A DNA stretch of 20,152 bases, from positions 1-20,152 of IMG/VR virus record IMGVR_UViG_3300027906_001643, one strand, 5' to 3'. Below are positions 7,873 to 14,786 of this stretch, one piece after another; the stretch's first letter is position 1; every line of letters starts with the position of its first letter. Made by a program: the position numbers and the translations under genes. The notes below the pieces were generated by a model that saw only the letters and a list, made by a program, of their open reading frames with translations, did no database searches and had not been told where the DNA came from. Origin of the DNA: a virus.

Positions 7873-8580
7873 TCAGTGTTGGAAACCCTCTAATATGGTT
7901 CTGGTTTCCCTCCAATCTTTTACATTATACACTGTTCCCATCATATTATCTAAAATTCCCATTGATAAGGTGTGGTCATTACCACCTTCATCTATCTTAT
8001 CACCAAAGAAATGGATTTCATCACCCTTAGAGAAATCTCTCAGTATTTGACTCTTATCTCTACCATGTGGTGCAATGTCAAGACCTGTTTGACCACCTAC
8101 AGTAGCATGTAAATCAGGAAACCTTTCATTAAATCTTCTAGCAATCATTTCTCTCTCATGCTCATCCTTATCCCATTGAATATATGTTTCTCTCTCCTCC
8201 CAATTAGCACCCCTACCTAATACACTAAAGTTTATACAACCTGGTCTTTCTTCTATATGAGGATCAGTTCTTATTCTAAACTGACTATAATCTAATTCAT
8301 CTTGCAGAAATTGTCTTACTTCATCAGATGGTTTCCATGTATCTCTATAAACATTCTTATCTCTCTCATACACATCACAACCAGAACAATTATATACTCT
8401 TTTAGATCTATAACATATATCCAATCCTAATTGTTCTACAGTCTTCTCTCTATCACTTCCAGTAACAAGATAAACATCATTACTACAACAAAATTTTAAA
8501 AAGAAAGCCCAAAATGAATGCTCTATTTGTTTCCTACTAGGAGTTAGAGTTCCATCAACATCAAATATAAATTTATTCAT
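7873..8580 (-). CDS. Alpha-phosphomannomutase-like HAD-family enzyme
   Basis: This 235-residue protein matches the eukaryotic-type phosphomannomutase (PMM1/PMM2) group of the HAD superfamily. The N-terminus FIFDVDGTLTPSRKQI carries the catalytic aspartates D7 and D9. TGSDREKTVEQLG is the equivalent of motif II. RPGCINFSVLGRGANWEER is the cap-domain substrate region. VGGQTGLDIAPHGRDKSQIL supplies the motif III Lys, and FFGDKIDEGGNDH supplies the metal-binding acidic residues. These enzymes interconvert mannose-6-P and mannose-1-P, and several also accept glucose-1-P/glucose-6-P. It could feed GDP-mannose synthesis, or process the product of the nearby glycogen phosphorylase. The start overlaps the purS stop (ATGA). 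Confidence 0.87.
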   Translation of the reverse strand: MNKFIFDVDGTLTPSRKQIEHSFWAFFLKFCCSNDVYLVTGSDREKTVEQLGLDICYRSKRVYNCSGCDVYERDKNVYRDTWKPSDEVRQFLQDELDYSQFRIRTDPHIEERPGCINFSVLGRGANWEERETYIQWDKDEHEREMIARRFNERFPDLHATVGGQTGLDIAPHGRDKSQILRDFSKGDEIHFFGDKIDEGGNDHTLSMGILDNMMGTVYNVKDWRETRTILEGFQH

Positions 8581-8900
8581 GTATCAAACAAATGGTGTTT
8601 AGATGTACCAGCATTATCATTTGTAATTTTTCCTATTCCAGTTTCTTCAGTCTCATGGAATTCAAAATCCCAATCTTCTATCACAGTATTTGCTAATAGT
8701 AAATCACTAAGTTTATACAACTCTTTCTCTGCTGTTTCATGATCTTTTGCTTCAAACCAATAATCAATATGCTTACCAAGTCGTAACAAATTTGATTTAA
8801 GATTAGGAGCAACCCTATGAGTATTATTCATTACAGCATTACCAGCAGCATCTGATACAGACGCTCTTAATTTTACAGCAATAGTTGCTTTAAACTTCAT
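8577..8900 (-). CDS. purS: FGAM synthase PurS subunit
   Basis: PurS is the small structural subunit of the three-part phosphoribosylformylglycinamidine synthase (PurL, PurQ, PurS), which makes FGAM from FGAR. The match rests on KATIAVKLRASVSDAAGNAV near the start, the central LGKHIDYWFE strand, and LLANTVIEDWDFEF at 68-81, where LLANxVIEDY/W is the family signature. At 107 residues it is longer than typical PurS (about 80-85). The extra tail after residue 87 is polar with no known match. No purL or purQ lies in this window, so they must be elsewhere in the phage or supplied by the host. The ATG overlaps the stop of a 50-residue membrane protein. Confidence 0.85.
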   Translation of the reverse strand: MKFKATIAVKLRASVSDAAGNAVMNNTHRVAPNLKSNLLRLGKHIDYWFEAKDHETAEKELYKLSDLLLANTVIEDWDFEFHETEETGIGKITNDNAGTSKHHLFDT

Positions 8901-9049
8901 TTATTAACTACCTCAACCTGTACAGGGTTGCTTAGATAGTCAGCGATTCTATGATATGCAATTGCTCCAAAAACTTGTGGAGCAATAAAAGCAATCATTG
9001 CTACTATCCAAAAAATGTAATAATTATTTTCCTTGATTTGTGTTCTCAT
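8897..9049 (-). CDS. Small single-pass membrane protein, 50 aa
   Basis: A 50-residue product begins MRTQIKENNYYIFWIVAMIA, with one hydrophobic helix at about residues 10-31 and a polar C-terminus. The ATG overlaps the glgP stop (TAATG at 9047-9051), and its TGA overlaps the purS ATG (ATGA), so it is coupled on both sides. A charged N-terminus before the helix suggests a membrane anchor. The function is unknown. Confidence 0.65.
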   Translation of the reverse strand: MRTQIKENNYYIFWIVAMIAFIAPQVFGAIAYHRIADYLSNPVQVEVVNK

Positions 9050-11460
9050 TAGATACTCCATATTTTAGAACAATAATCTCTGATAGATCTATCAGAAGAA
9101 AAGAAACCAGATCGTGCTGTGTTAATAATAGACATTCTATTCCATCTTTCCCTATTTGTCCATGCCCTACTAACACGATCTTGTGCATCCAAATAATCAG
9201 AAAAATCTGCAAAAACACAGAAAGGATCATGGTATAAAAGATTATTAATTAATGGTTCAAACATTTCTTTATCACCATGACTAAAATGACCACCCTTAAT
9301 TAAGTTTATTACTTCCCACAATTCTGAACTCATATGTTGTTTAGGATCATATCCATGTTCCCACAAATCTTCTATACCCTTTTCATCATGTCCGAATAGG
9401 AAGAAGTTATCTTCACCAACTAAATCACGTATCTCTACGTTTGCACCATCAAGTGTACCAATAGTTAAAGCACCATTCATTTGGAACTTCATATTACCTG
9501 TACCTGATGCTTCCTTACCAGCAGTAGAAATTTGTTCAGATAAATCAGCAGCAGGATATACAAGTTCTCCTAACTTAACACTATAGTTTGGTAAGAATAC
9601 TACATGTAACTTACCATCCATATCAGGATCATTATTAACAACCTCTGCTATATGACAAATAAACTGAATAATCAATTTAGCCATATAATATCCAGGTGCT
9701 GCTTTACCACCAAAGATTACAGTTCTAGGAACTATATCTGCACCATTCTTAATGCGAAGATATTGATTAACAATCCAAAGAGCAAGTAAATGTTGTCTCT
9801 TATACTCATGTATTCTCTTAACTTGCACATCAAAAATACTAGAAGGATCTACTGCTATACCAAGATTATTAAAAATATAAGTTGCTAAATTATGCTTTCC
9901 TACAATCTTTGCTTCTCCAAATTTATCCAATAGTTCTGGATCATTTAAACCTGTCTCCAATGTATTAAGAGCATCCATGTTAGTAATCCAATCTAAACCA
10001 ACATAATCATCAAGAACTTCAGTAAGTCCTGAATTACAAGATGCTAACCATCTTCTTGGTGTTACACCATTGGTAACATTAGTAAATTTATGTGGCCAAA
10101 GATCATAGAACTCAGGCATTAATTTAGTTTTAACTAATTCAGAATGTAATGCAGCAACACCATTAACATGATGAGATCCTACAGTTGCAAGATGAGCCAT
10201 ACGAACTGCCTTATTACCATGTTCATCTATAATAGACATCTTCTCTAACTTACTATCATCACCAGGATAATGCAGACGTACTACTTGTAAGAATCTTCTA
10301 TTAATCTCATAGATAATTTCCATGTGTCTTGGTAAAAGATTCTTGAATAATTTCAAGTCCCACTTTTCAAGTGCTTCTGGTAATAATGTATGATTTGTAT
10401 ATGCAACAGACTTAGTTGTAATCTCCCATGCCTGATCCCACTCTATATGTCTTTCATCTACAAGCAATCTCATCAACTCTGCAACTGCAACGGCAGGATG
10501 AGTATCATTTAATTGTACTTGCCAATAATGTGGAAAATCTTCTATCTTATATCCACGCTTATCAAGACTTCTAAACATATCTTGAAGAGAAGCACTAACA
10601 AAGAAGAACTGTTGTTTTAATCTTAATTCCTTACCCTGATCAGTTCCATCATTAGGATAAAGAACCTTAGAGATAGTTTCTGATGTAACACTCTGTTCTA
10701 CTGATCCCATATAGTCACCTATATTGAATGCATAGAAGTCAAATGTTTCAGTAGCATCTGCTCTCCATAATCTCAATCTATTACAACTATTAACTTTATA
10801 ACCTAACTGTAGTACATCATAAGGAACAGCAATAACCTGTTCTTCAGGAACCCACCTGACTCTATAATTTCCTCTATCTGATACATAATTTTCAACTCTA
10901 CCACCAAAACCAACAGTAACAGATTCATCAGGACGACAAAGTTCCCATGGCCATTCTCCATGTAACCAATTATCAGTAACTTCTATCTGCTGATTATCCC
11001 TTATTTGCTGCTTGAATATACCATACTTATATCTTATACCATAACCAGTAGCAGGTACTTCTAGTGTAGCAAGAGACTCCATATAACATGCAGCAAGACG
11101 ACCAAGACCACCATTACCCAATCCAGGTTCTTCTGCTACATCTAATATTTGATTTAGAGTATATCCGTATGCTTCTAATGCTTCCTTTGCTTCATCCCTT
11201 ATACCTAAACTAATAAGATTAGTATTAAGTTGAGGACCAATTAAAAATTCTGCAGAAAGATATGCTACCTCTTTATTGGTAGGTGGTTTCATATCTAACC
11301 AATAAGTCATCATCTGATCTCTAACAGCATAACTTAATGCCATATAAAAATCATGTAGTGATGCTTTGTCTGGACGTTTTCCTAATGTGTAGAAAAGACG
11401 TTCAGTAATACCATTGTATAAATTATTATTTTTCGTCAACTTTTTTCTTCTTGGCTCCAA
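9049..11460 (-). CDS. glgP: Glycogen/starch phosphorylase
   Basis: This enzyme cleaves alpha-1,4-glucan with phosphate, releasing glucose-1-phosphate; pyridoxal phosphate is the cofactor. The 803-residue chain covers the whole family (bacterial GlgP about 815). AYLSAEFLIGPQLNTNL is at about 66-82, PGLGNGGLGRLAACYMESLA at about 112-131, QLNDTHPA in the middle, and TNVTNGVTPRRWL later. QVKRIHEYKRQ, the KAAPGYYMAK phosphate site and the PLP box EASGTGNMKFQMNGALTIGT with K658 follow. All active-site blocks are intact. No ATG start exists: the first usable codons are TTG at 11460 or 11439, both inside regA. Codon 1 at 11460 keeps homology upstream of the first conserved helix; 11439 gives a shorter overlap. 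It is an unusual cargo for a phage. Confidence 0.95.
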   Translation of the reverse strand: MEPRRKKLTKNNNLYNGITERLFYTLGKRPDKASLHDFYMALSYAVRDQMMTYWLDMKPPTNKEVAYLSAEFLIGPQLNTNLISLGIRDEAKEALEAYGYTLNQILDVAEEPGLGNGGLGRLAACYMESLATLEVPATGYGIRYKYGIFKQQIRDNQQIEVTDNWLHGEWPWELCRPDESVTVGFGGRVENYVSDRGNYRVRWVPEEQVIAVPYDVLQLGYKVNSCNRLRLWRADATETFDFYAFNIGDYMGSVEQSVTSETISKVLYPNDGTDQGKELRLKQQFFFVSASLQDMFRSLDKRGYKIEDFPHYWQVQLNDTHPAVAVAELMRLLVDERHIEWDQAWEITTKSVAYTNHTLLPEALEKWDLKLFKNLLPRHMEIIYEINRRFLQVVRLHYPGDDSKLEKMSIIDEHGNKAVRMAHLATVGSHHVNGVAALHSELVKTKLMPEFYDLWPHKFTNVTNGVTPRRWLASCNSGLTEVLDDYVGLDWITNMDALNTLETGLNDPELLDKFGEAKIVGKHNLATYIFNNLGIAVDPSSIFDVQVKRIHEYKRQHLLALWIVNQYLRIKNGADIVPRTVIFGGKAAPGYYMAKLIIQFICHIAEVVNNDPDMDGKLHVVFLPNYSVKLGELVYPAADLSEQISTAGKEASGTGNMKFQMNGALTIGTLDGANVEIRDLVGEDNFFLFGHDEKGIEDLWEHGYDPKQHMSSELWEVINLIKGGHFSHGDKEMFEPLINNLLYHDPFCVFADFSDYLDAQDRVSRAWTNRERWNRMSIINTARSGFFSSDRSIRDYCSKIWSI

Positions 11461-11863
11461 TATTATACTTGGTTTCTAGAATCCAGTCACCTTTATCCTT
11501 ATATGCTAACACTTTGATTTGATTCAAAGGAGCAATATCTTGAATTCTGGTGGAGTCTACTATACCTACTAGTCCCCAATCAACAAGAAGTTGAGCAATA
11601 CGATTACGACGTTGTACATCATTAACAGTAAGATTTGCTTTCTTACCATCTAATGCAAATAATTCTTTAAAGTGAACTACAAAATATCTTCCTTGCTTAT
11701 GCAATATATGACAAGATTGATAGATCTTCTTTTCCTTTCTTGACGCTACTCCGATACGAGTCAAAGTCTCACGTACTTTCAAAAAATCATCAGGTTCAGT
11801 AAGAGTAACTTCCACCATCTGATCAGGTGACCACTTCACCTCAGGCTCTTGCACCACGCTCAT
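11426..11863 (-). CDS. regA: RegA translational repressor
   Basis: RegA binds mRNA around initiation codons of early genes and blocks translation, including its own in T4. The 145-residue product (T4 about 122) has MVEVTLTEPDDFLKVRETLT near the start. RIGVASRKEKKIYQSCHILH and GRYFVVHFKELFALDGK follow. DVQRRNRIAQLLVDWGLV, the best-conserved block of phage RegA, comes next. The tail is basic, with KKKK. The start has GGAGGAAGACA before ATG, a strong ribosome-binding site, and overlaps the gp62 stop by ATGA, as in T4's 44-62-regA order. The 3' end carries the start of glgP. Confidence 0.9.
   Translation of the reverse strand: MSVVQEPEVKWSPDQMVEVTLTEPDDFLKVRETLTRIGVASRKEKKIYQSCHILHKQGRYFVVHFKELFALDGKKANLTVNDVQRRNRIAQLLVDWGLVGIVDSTRIQDIAPLNQIKVLAYKDKGDWILETKYNIGAKKKKVDEK
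11462..11490 (-). promoter_or_regulatory. Possible sigma-70-like promoter inside regA, ahead of glgP
   Basis: The minus strand has GTGACT, 17 bases, then TATAAT. The -10 is perfect and the -35 matches TTGACA at four of six positions. Transcription would begin near 11455, upstream of the TTG at 11439 but downstream of the TTG at 11460. It could give glgP its own transcript. The element is within regA coding sequence, so chance similarity is a real possibility. Confidence 0.25.
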
Positions 11864-12243
11864 TGTCTTCCTCCAGTTTCAAATTTCGATTTTATAAAAT
11901 TAAGTTGTTCTTTAGTTAGGATTTTCAAAGCCTGTTGTGCCTTCTCATTACTATACCCATAGTAACGTTTTACATAATCAAGATCTTTGATTGTATCTTT
12001 ACGGAGCCAAGGAGAAAATCTCTTCTTAGGTCTCAAGATATTTATAAAAAAGTCGTATTGCATTTTCTTTGGAAGAAAATGATATGTGTTCATTTCATTA
12101 GCAAACAATACTGCATCAAGATGTCCAGAGAAAATCTTATTAACAATATATGGAGAATAGTCTTTTTCTATAGAAGGATCTTCATCAATAAGATTATTCT
12201 TTGTTTTATTAATGGAATTTAACCAGTCTTTTAATTCAGGCAT
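11860..12243 (-). CDS. gp62: Clamp loader small subunit, T4 gp62 type
   Basis: The small subunit of the gp44/gp62 complex helps load gp45 on DNA. The 127-residue product starts MPELKDWLNSINKTKNNLID and has HFLPKKMQYDFFINILRPKK, then WLRKDTIKDLDYVKRYYGYS. These are features of cyanophage gp62 proteins, which are shorter than T4 gp62 (about 187). Position directly before regA supports the call. It is separated from its partner gp44 by about 4.4 kb of accessory genes, whereas the two are adjacent in T4. A TATAAATA octamer (12039-12046, minus strand) lies inside the gene and is probably incidental. Confidence 0.8.
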   Translation of the reverse strand: MPELKDWLNSINKTKNNLIDEDPSIEKDYSPYIVNKIFSGHLDAVLFANEMNTYHFLPKKMQYDFFINILRPKKRFSPWLRKDTIKDLDYVKRYYGYSNEKAQQALKILTKEQLNFIKSKFETGGRQ

Positions 12244-12607
12244 TTTCTTTAAGATAATTAAGTGCGTTCATAACTCCATCAATATCATCACCCAAATTAC
12301 TCAACCCCCTATTACAACTATCACATATCCATCCCCTAAACTTACCAGTTTTATGGTCATGATCAAAAACTATTCTTGAGTTTTTTTGTTCTATAATATT
12401 TTCTATTCTACCACACATATCACAATGAGTTGATTTGGGAACTGTACATCTTTTCTTTGCATCACGAGTAACTTTATCAATCATTCTTTCACATTGCCTA
12501 CAATGTTGATAACGAAGTTTGCCATATGAACTACCTTCACCTCTTGTACGAAAAGACTCAATAGGTTTTTTTTGATGACACTTAGTACATTTTTTTAATT
12601 CAATCAT
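12236..12607 (-). CDS. Endonuclease VII-like HNH nuclease
   Basis: The start is taken at the ATG at 12605-12607, giving 123 residues beginning [19 protein letters not shown]. An upstream in-frame TTG at 12667 would add 20 residues without homology. The N-terminal zinc ribbon has C7/C10 and C36/C39. A second Cys set, C62/C65 and C95/C98, flanks VFDHDHKTGKFRGWICDSCN, whose DHDH and following Asn match the beta-beta-alpha metal nuclease core of T4 endonuclease VII (gp49). It could resolve branched DNA, or be a free-standing homing-type nuclease; the size and the place beside gp62 leave both open. The start overlaps the upstream membrane protein's end, and the stop overlaps gp62. Confidence 0.82.
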   Translation of the reverse strand: MIELKKCTKCHQKKPIESFRTRGEGSSYGKLRYQHCRQCERMIDKVTRDAKKRCTVPKSTHCDMCGRIENIIEQKNSRIVFDHDHKTGKFRGWICDSCNRGLSNLGDDIDGVMNALNYLKENA

Positions 12608-12803
12608 TATTAATAGTATAGGAGGGTGGTATGTGATGATCATTCCAGTGTCGAATGTTTCCTGCAATGATAAAGCAGTTTGTAATCACAAGTTGTAAGA
12701 AGATAAAAGATCTTATAACACAGATAATATCATCATACTTTTTGGTAGTTTCATCTTGGAATGAACCAAGTGCATACTTCCATATTCTCCATAGTTTAGT
12801 CAT
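12600..12803 (-). CDS. Small membrane protein, 67 aa, cyanophage-conserved
   Basis: The protein begins [20 protein letters not shown], then a charged stretch, then a hydrophobic helix at about residues 27-48 ([20 protein letters not shown]), ending with a His/Pro-rich tail. Proteins starting with this Trp-rich pattern recur in T4-like cyanophages in my memory, with no known function. Its ATG overlaps the apt stop by eight bases, and its stop overlaps the endonuclease VII-like start. Confidence 0.72.
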   Translation of the reverse strand: MTKLWRIWKYALGSFQDETTKKYDDIICVIRSFIFLQLVITNCFIIAGNIRHWNDHHIPPSYTINND

Positions 12804-13308
12804 ATTTAATCAATGATGTAATAGGAATATTGGGAATATTATCTCTACCATTCAATCCTAACAGTTCTATCACAAAAGCACAACCTACAAGTCTTCCACC
12901 TGCTTTATCAATTAATTGAGCAGCAGCATTTACTGTACCACCAGTTGCTAGTAAATCATCAACCAATAATATCTTTTGATCCTTTACAATATCAGATTGT
13001 ATTTCTAACCTATCTTGACCATACTCTAAACTATAATCAACACCGATTACATCACCAGGCAATTTACCTTTCTTTCTTATAGGAATAAATCCCATTCTTT
13101 GTCTTGTTGCTAGAGCAGTTCCAATAATGAATCCTCTAGATTCAATACCAACAATATAATCAGGTATTAATCTATCAGAAAAATTTCCTAACGTAGTTAA
13201 CATTGAAGTCATTGCTGAAGGACTTCTCAATATAGGAAACATATCTCTAAAAAGTATCCCTTTTTTAGGAAAATCAGGATAACTAGAAACTAGTTCTTCA
13301 ATCATCAT
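12796..13308 (-). CDS. apt: Adenine phosphoribosyltransferase
   Basis: Apt salvages adenine with PRPP to give AMP and pyrophosphate. The 170-residue product matches bacterial Apt (about 170-183): [19 protein letters not shown] near the start, [17 protein letters not shown] at 51-67, then [27 protein letters not shown] follows, and the PRPP-binding loop [13 protein letters not shown] is at 113-125. The key acidic pair DD and the ATGGT are intact. Two Met codons are adjacent at the start (13306-13308, 13303-13305). It sits beside purC and draws on the same PRPP pool as de novo synthesis. Phage-encoded apt is uncommon. Confidence 0.93.
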   Translation of the reverse strand: MMIEELVSSYPDFPKKGILFRDMFPILRSPSAMTSMLTTLGNFSDRLIPDYIVGIESRGFIIGTALATRQRMGFIPIRKKGKLPGDVIGVDYSLEYGQDRLEIQSDIVKDQKILLVDDLLATGGTVNAAAQLIDKAGGRLVGCAFVIELLGLNGRDNIPNIPITSLIKYD

Positions 13309-13846
13309 AAAATTTATAAGCTAAAGACACTCTCAATCCACTATAAAGAGAATGAGGTGCATCTGCATAGTGTAACATATTTGCTGGAAATAATACAGCC
13401 CTATTTGGTTTATATGTTACTATTTCAGAAATTTCATCTTCATCTTGATTATAATCATATGTCCAATCATACCATACCTTATCTCCTTCTTTATATGAAG
13501 GTCCTAACTTATTAATAAACATCAAATGACCTTGCCAATTAATCTTCCATTCTGGATTTACAAAATATAAAAATGTAGTAGTACCATCATCAGTATGCGG
13601 ATCACCATATTGTCCTGCTGTCTGACCATTAGCATATATCCTTAGACATTTGCTATTAATATTTAAATTGTCTTTAATTATTTCTAGAAGATACTCACTA
13701 AAAAATTTATCTTTTTCAAGTCCATCCATATGCCAAAATGGATGATCAGGAATACCACCATTCAAACACCATCCTGATCCTCTAAGTATATTCCAAATTT
13801 TATTATGAAGTTCTTCTGAAAAGAAATTATCAAAAACTTGAATCAT
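13298..13846 (-). CDS. 2-oxoglutarate/Fe(II)-dependent oxygenase (prolyl 4-hydroxylase-like)
   Basis: This 182-residue protein shows the double-stranded beta-helix oxygenase signature. H84 and D86 sit in [15 protein letters not shown], and the distal His is most likely H159 in [16 protein letters not shown]172 in [11 protein letters not shown] binds the 2-oxoglutarate carboxylate. The WQGHLMFI strand (about 104-111) matches the GGEL/F strand of P4H-like enzymes. Such enzymes are common in cyanophages; substrates are mostly unknown, with protein residues or nucleic acid as candidates. It sits between purC and apt, coupled to purC by ATGA, so it is transcribed with purine genes, but no link in function is implied. 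Confidence 0.88.
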   Translation of the reverse strand: MIQVFDNFFSEELHNKIWNILRGSGWCLNGGIPDHPFWHMDGLEKDKFFSEYLLEIIKDNLNINSKCLRIYANGQTAGQYGDPHTDDGTTTFLYFVNPEWKINWQGHLMFINKLGPSYKEGDKVWYDWTYDYNQDEDEISEIVTYKPNRAVLFPANMLHYADAPHSLYSGLRVSLAYKFYDD

Positions 13847-14541
13847 ATAATTTTTTTAATTTCACTCAAAATAATATTATATGCTTCTACAATATCTCCC
13901 TCACCTTTTCTAAAAAGATCTTTATCGAAACTTTCTTTTGTTCCTTTCTTCCAGAGTCGCATTCCGTCAGGTGATAGTTCATCAGCAAGGAGTAAATTTT
14001 GTTCAGAATCATAACCAAACTCCAATTTAAAATCAACAAGTGTAAGATCTATCTTATTAAAGATATCCTGTAGTATAGCATTAATTTCTCTAGCAGCAAA
14101 CTGCAATGGTCTTATAGACTCACCATAACCCATCAAATTAATACGATCTTCTGTAAGTAGAGGATCATCTTTAGCATCATCCTTCAAATAAAACTCAACC
14201 AAAGGCCAATTAATAATCCTACCTTCTTCTAAGGTAGTCTGCCTAACTATAGATCCAGCAGCAACATTTCTTACTACAACTTCTATTGGAATAATATCAA
14301 CCTTCTTACAGGACATAATCCTTTCAGGAATTGAATTAATATAATGAGTTCTAATTCCTACTTTCTCTAACTCCTCAAATAAAATTGTAGAAATTTCCAT
14401 GCAGACTTTTCCTTTTCCTTGAGGAAAATCTATCTTCTTACCATTACCAGCAGTAACTCTATCCTCATATTGTATGAGAACTTTATCAGGTTCAGATGTA
14501 GTGAATACAGTCTTTACCTTCCCCTTTGTAATTTGAGTCAT
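13843..14541 (-). CDS. purC: SAICAR synthetase
   Basis: PurC joins aspartate to CAIR with ATP, giving SAICAR. The 232-residue product fits bacterial PurC (about 237). GKVKTVFTT near the start is the family's KGKxKxxY-like glycine loop. The first SAICAR signature is IPIEVVVRNVAAGS at 84-97. LVDFKLEFG, the second signature, is at 169-176. LADELSPDGMRLW, the substrate and metal site, is at 185-197. The sequence is intact. The gene is coupled to both neighbours by ATGA. PurC extends the route beyond PurM: CAIR, its substrate, is made by PurE/PurK, which are not seen here and presumably come from the host. Confidence 0.96.
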   Translation of the reverse strand: MTQITKGKVKTVFTTSEPDKVLIQYEDRVTAGNGKKIDFPQGKGKVCMEISTILFEELEKVGIRTHYINSIPERIMSCKKVDIIPIEVVVRNVAAGSIVRQTTLEEGRIINWPLVEFYLKDDAKDDPLLTEDRINLMGYGESIRPLQFAAREINAILQDIFNKIDLTLVDFKLEFGYDSEQNLLLADELSPDGMRLWKKGTKESFDKDLFRKGEGDIVEAYNIILSEIKKII

Positions 14542-14786
14542 TTTTTATATTTTTTTATACTCTCTTCCCATTGCTTCATACTACTTTGACATTGACCTTC
14601 ATTTTCTTTAGGATCAAGTTTATTATACCCCTTTACTTTCTTCCACTCATTATAGAGTGCTTGCAGTATCCATGACTGCGATAAGCTTTTAGGTCCGTTT
14701 TCAAGTAGTTCAAGGTACTTTTTGTTACTGGTGTAACTTTTGTACTCTTCTCTCCAGTTGGAGTCATCATAAAGTTTAGTTGTCAT
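14538..14786 (-). CDS. Hypothetical protein, 82 aa
   Basis: The ATG at 14784-14786 is chosen over a GTG 33 bases upstream because GGGAAGA lies about ten to fourteen bases before it and the overlap with the preceding gene is then 11 bases. The protein begins MTTKLYDDSNWREEYKSYTS and is polar, Lys/Glu-rich and probably helical, ending ESIKKYKK. No domain is recognised. It is coupled to purC by ATGA. Confidence 0.65.
   Translation of the reverse strand: MTTKLYDDSNWREEYKSYTSNKKYLELLENGPKSLSQSWILQALYNEWKKVKGYNKLDPKENEGQCQSSMKQWEESIKKYKK

Noticed and set aside
9040-9237. Plus-strand frame and overlapping minus-strand alternative frame at the glgP 3' end
   Set aside because: Both lie over well-conserved glgP codons and show no family features.
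11426-11460. Programmed frameshift joining RegA to GlgP at the A-rich AAGAAGAAAAAAG
   Set aside because: The A-AAA-AAG run looks like a -1 slippery site, but glgP lies in the +1 frame relative to regA, so a -1 shift would not enter glgP.
12039-12046. Perfect TATAAATA late-promoter octamer on the minus strand inside gp62
   Set aside because: It encodes part of a conserved FINIL stretch, is about 180 bases from the next start, and regA is not expected to be a late gene. A chance match is likely in AT-rich DNA.
12608-12667. N-terminal extension of the endonuclease VII-like protein from a TTG
   Set aside because: The extra 20 residues are the out-of-frame reading of the neighbouring membrane protein gene and lack homology. 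The ATG at 12607 sits right at that gene's stop.
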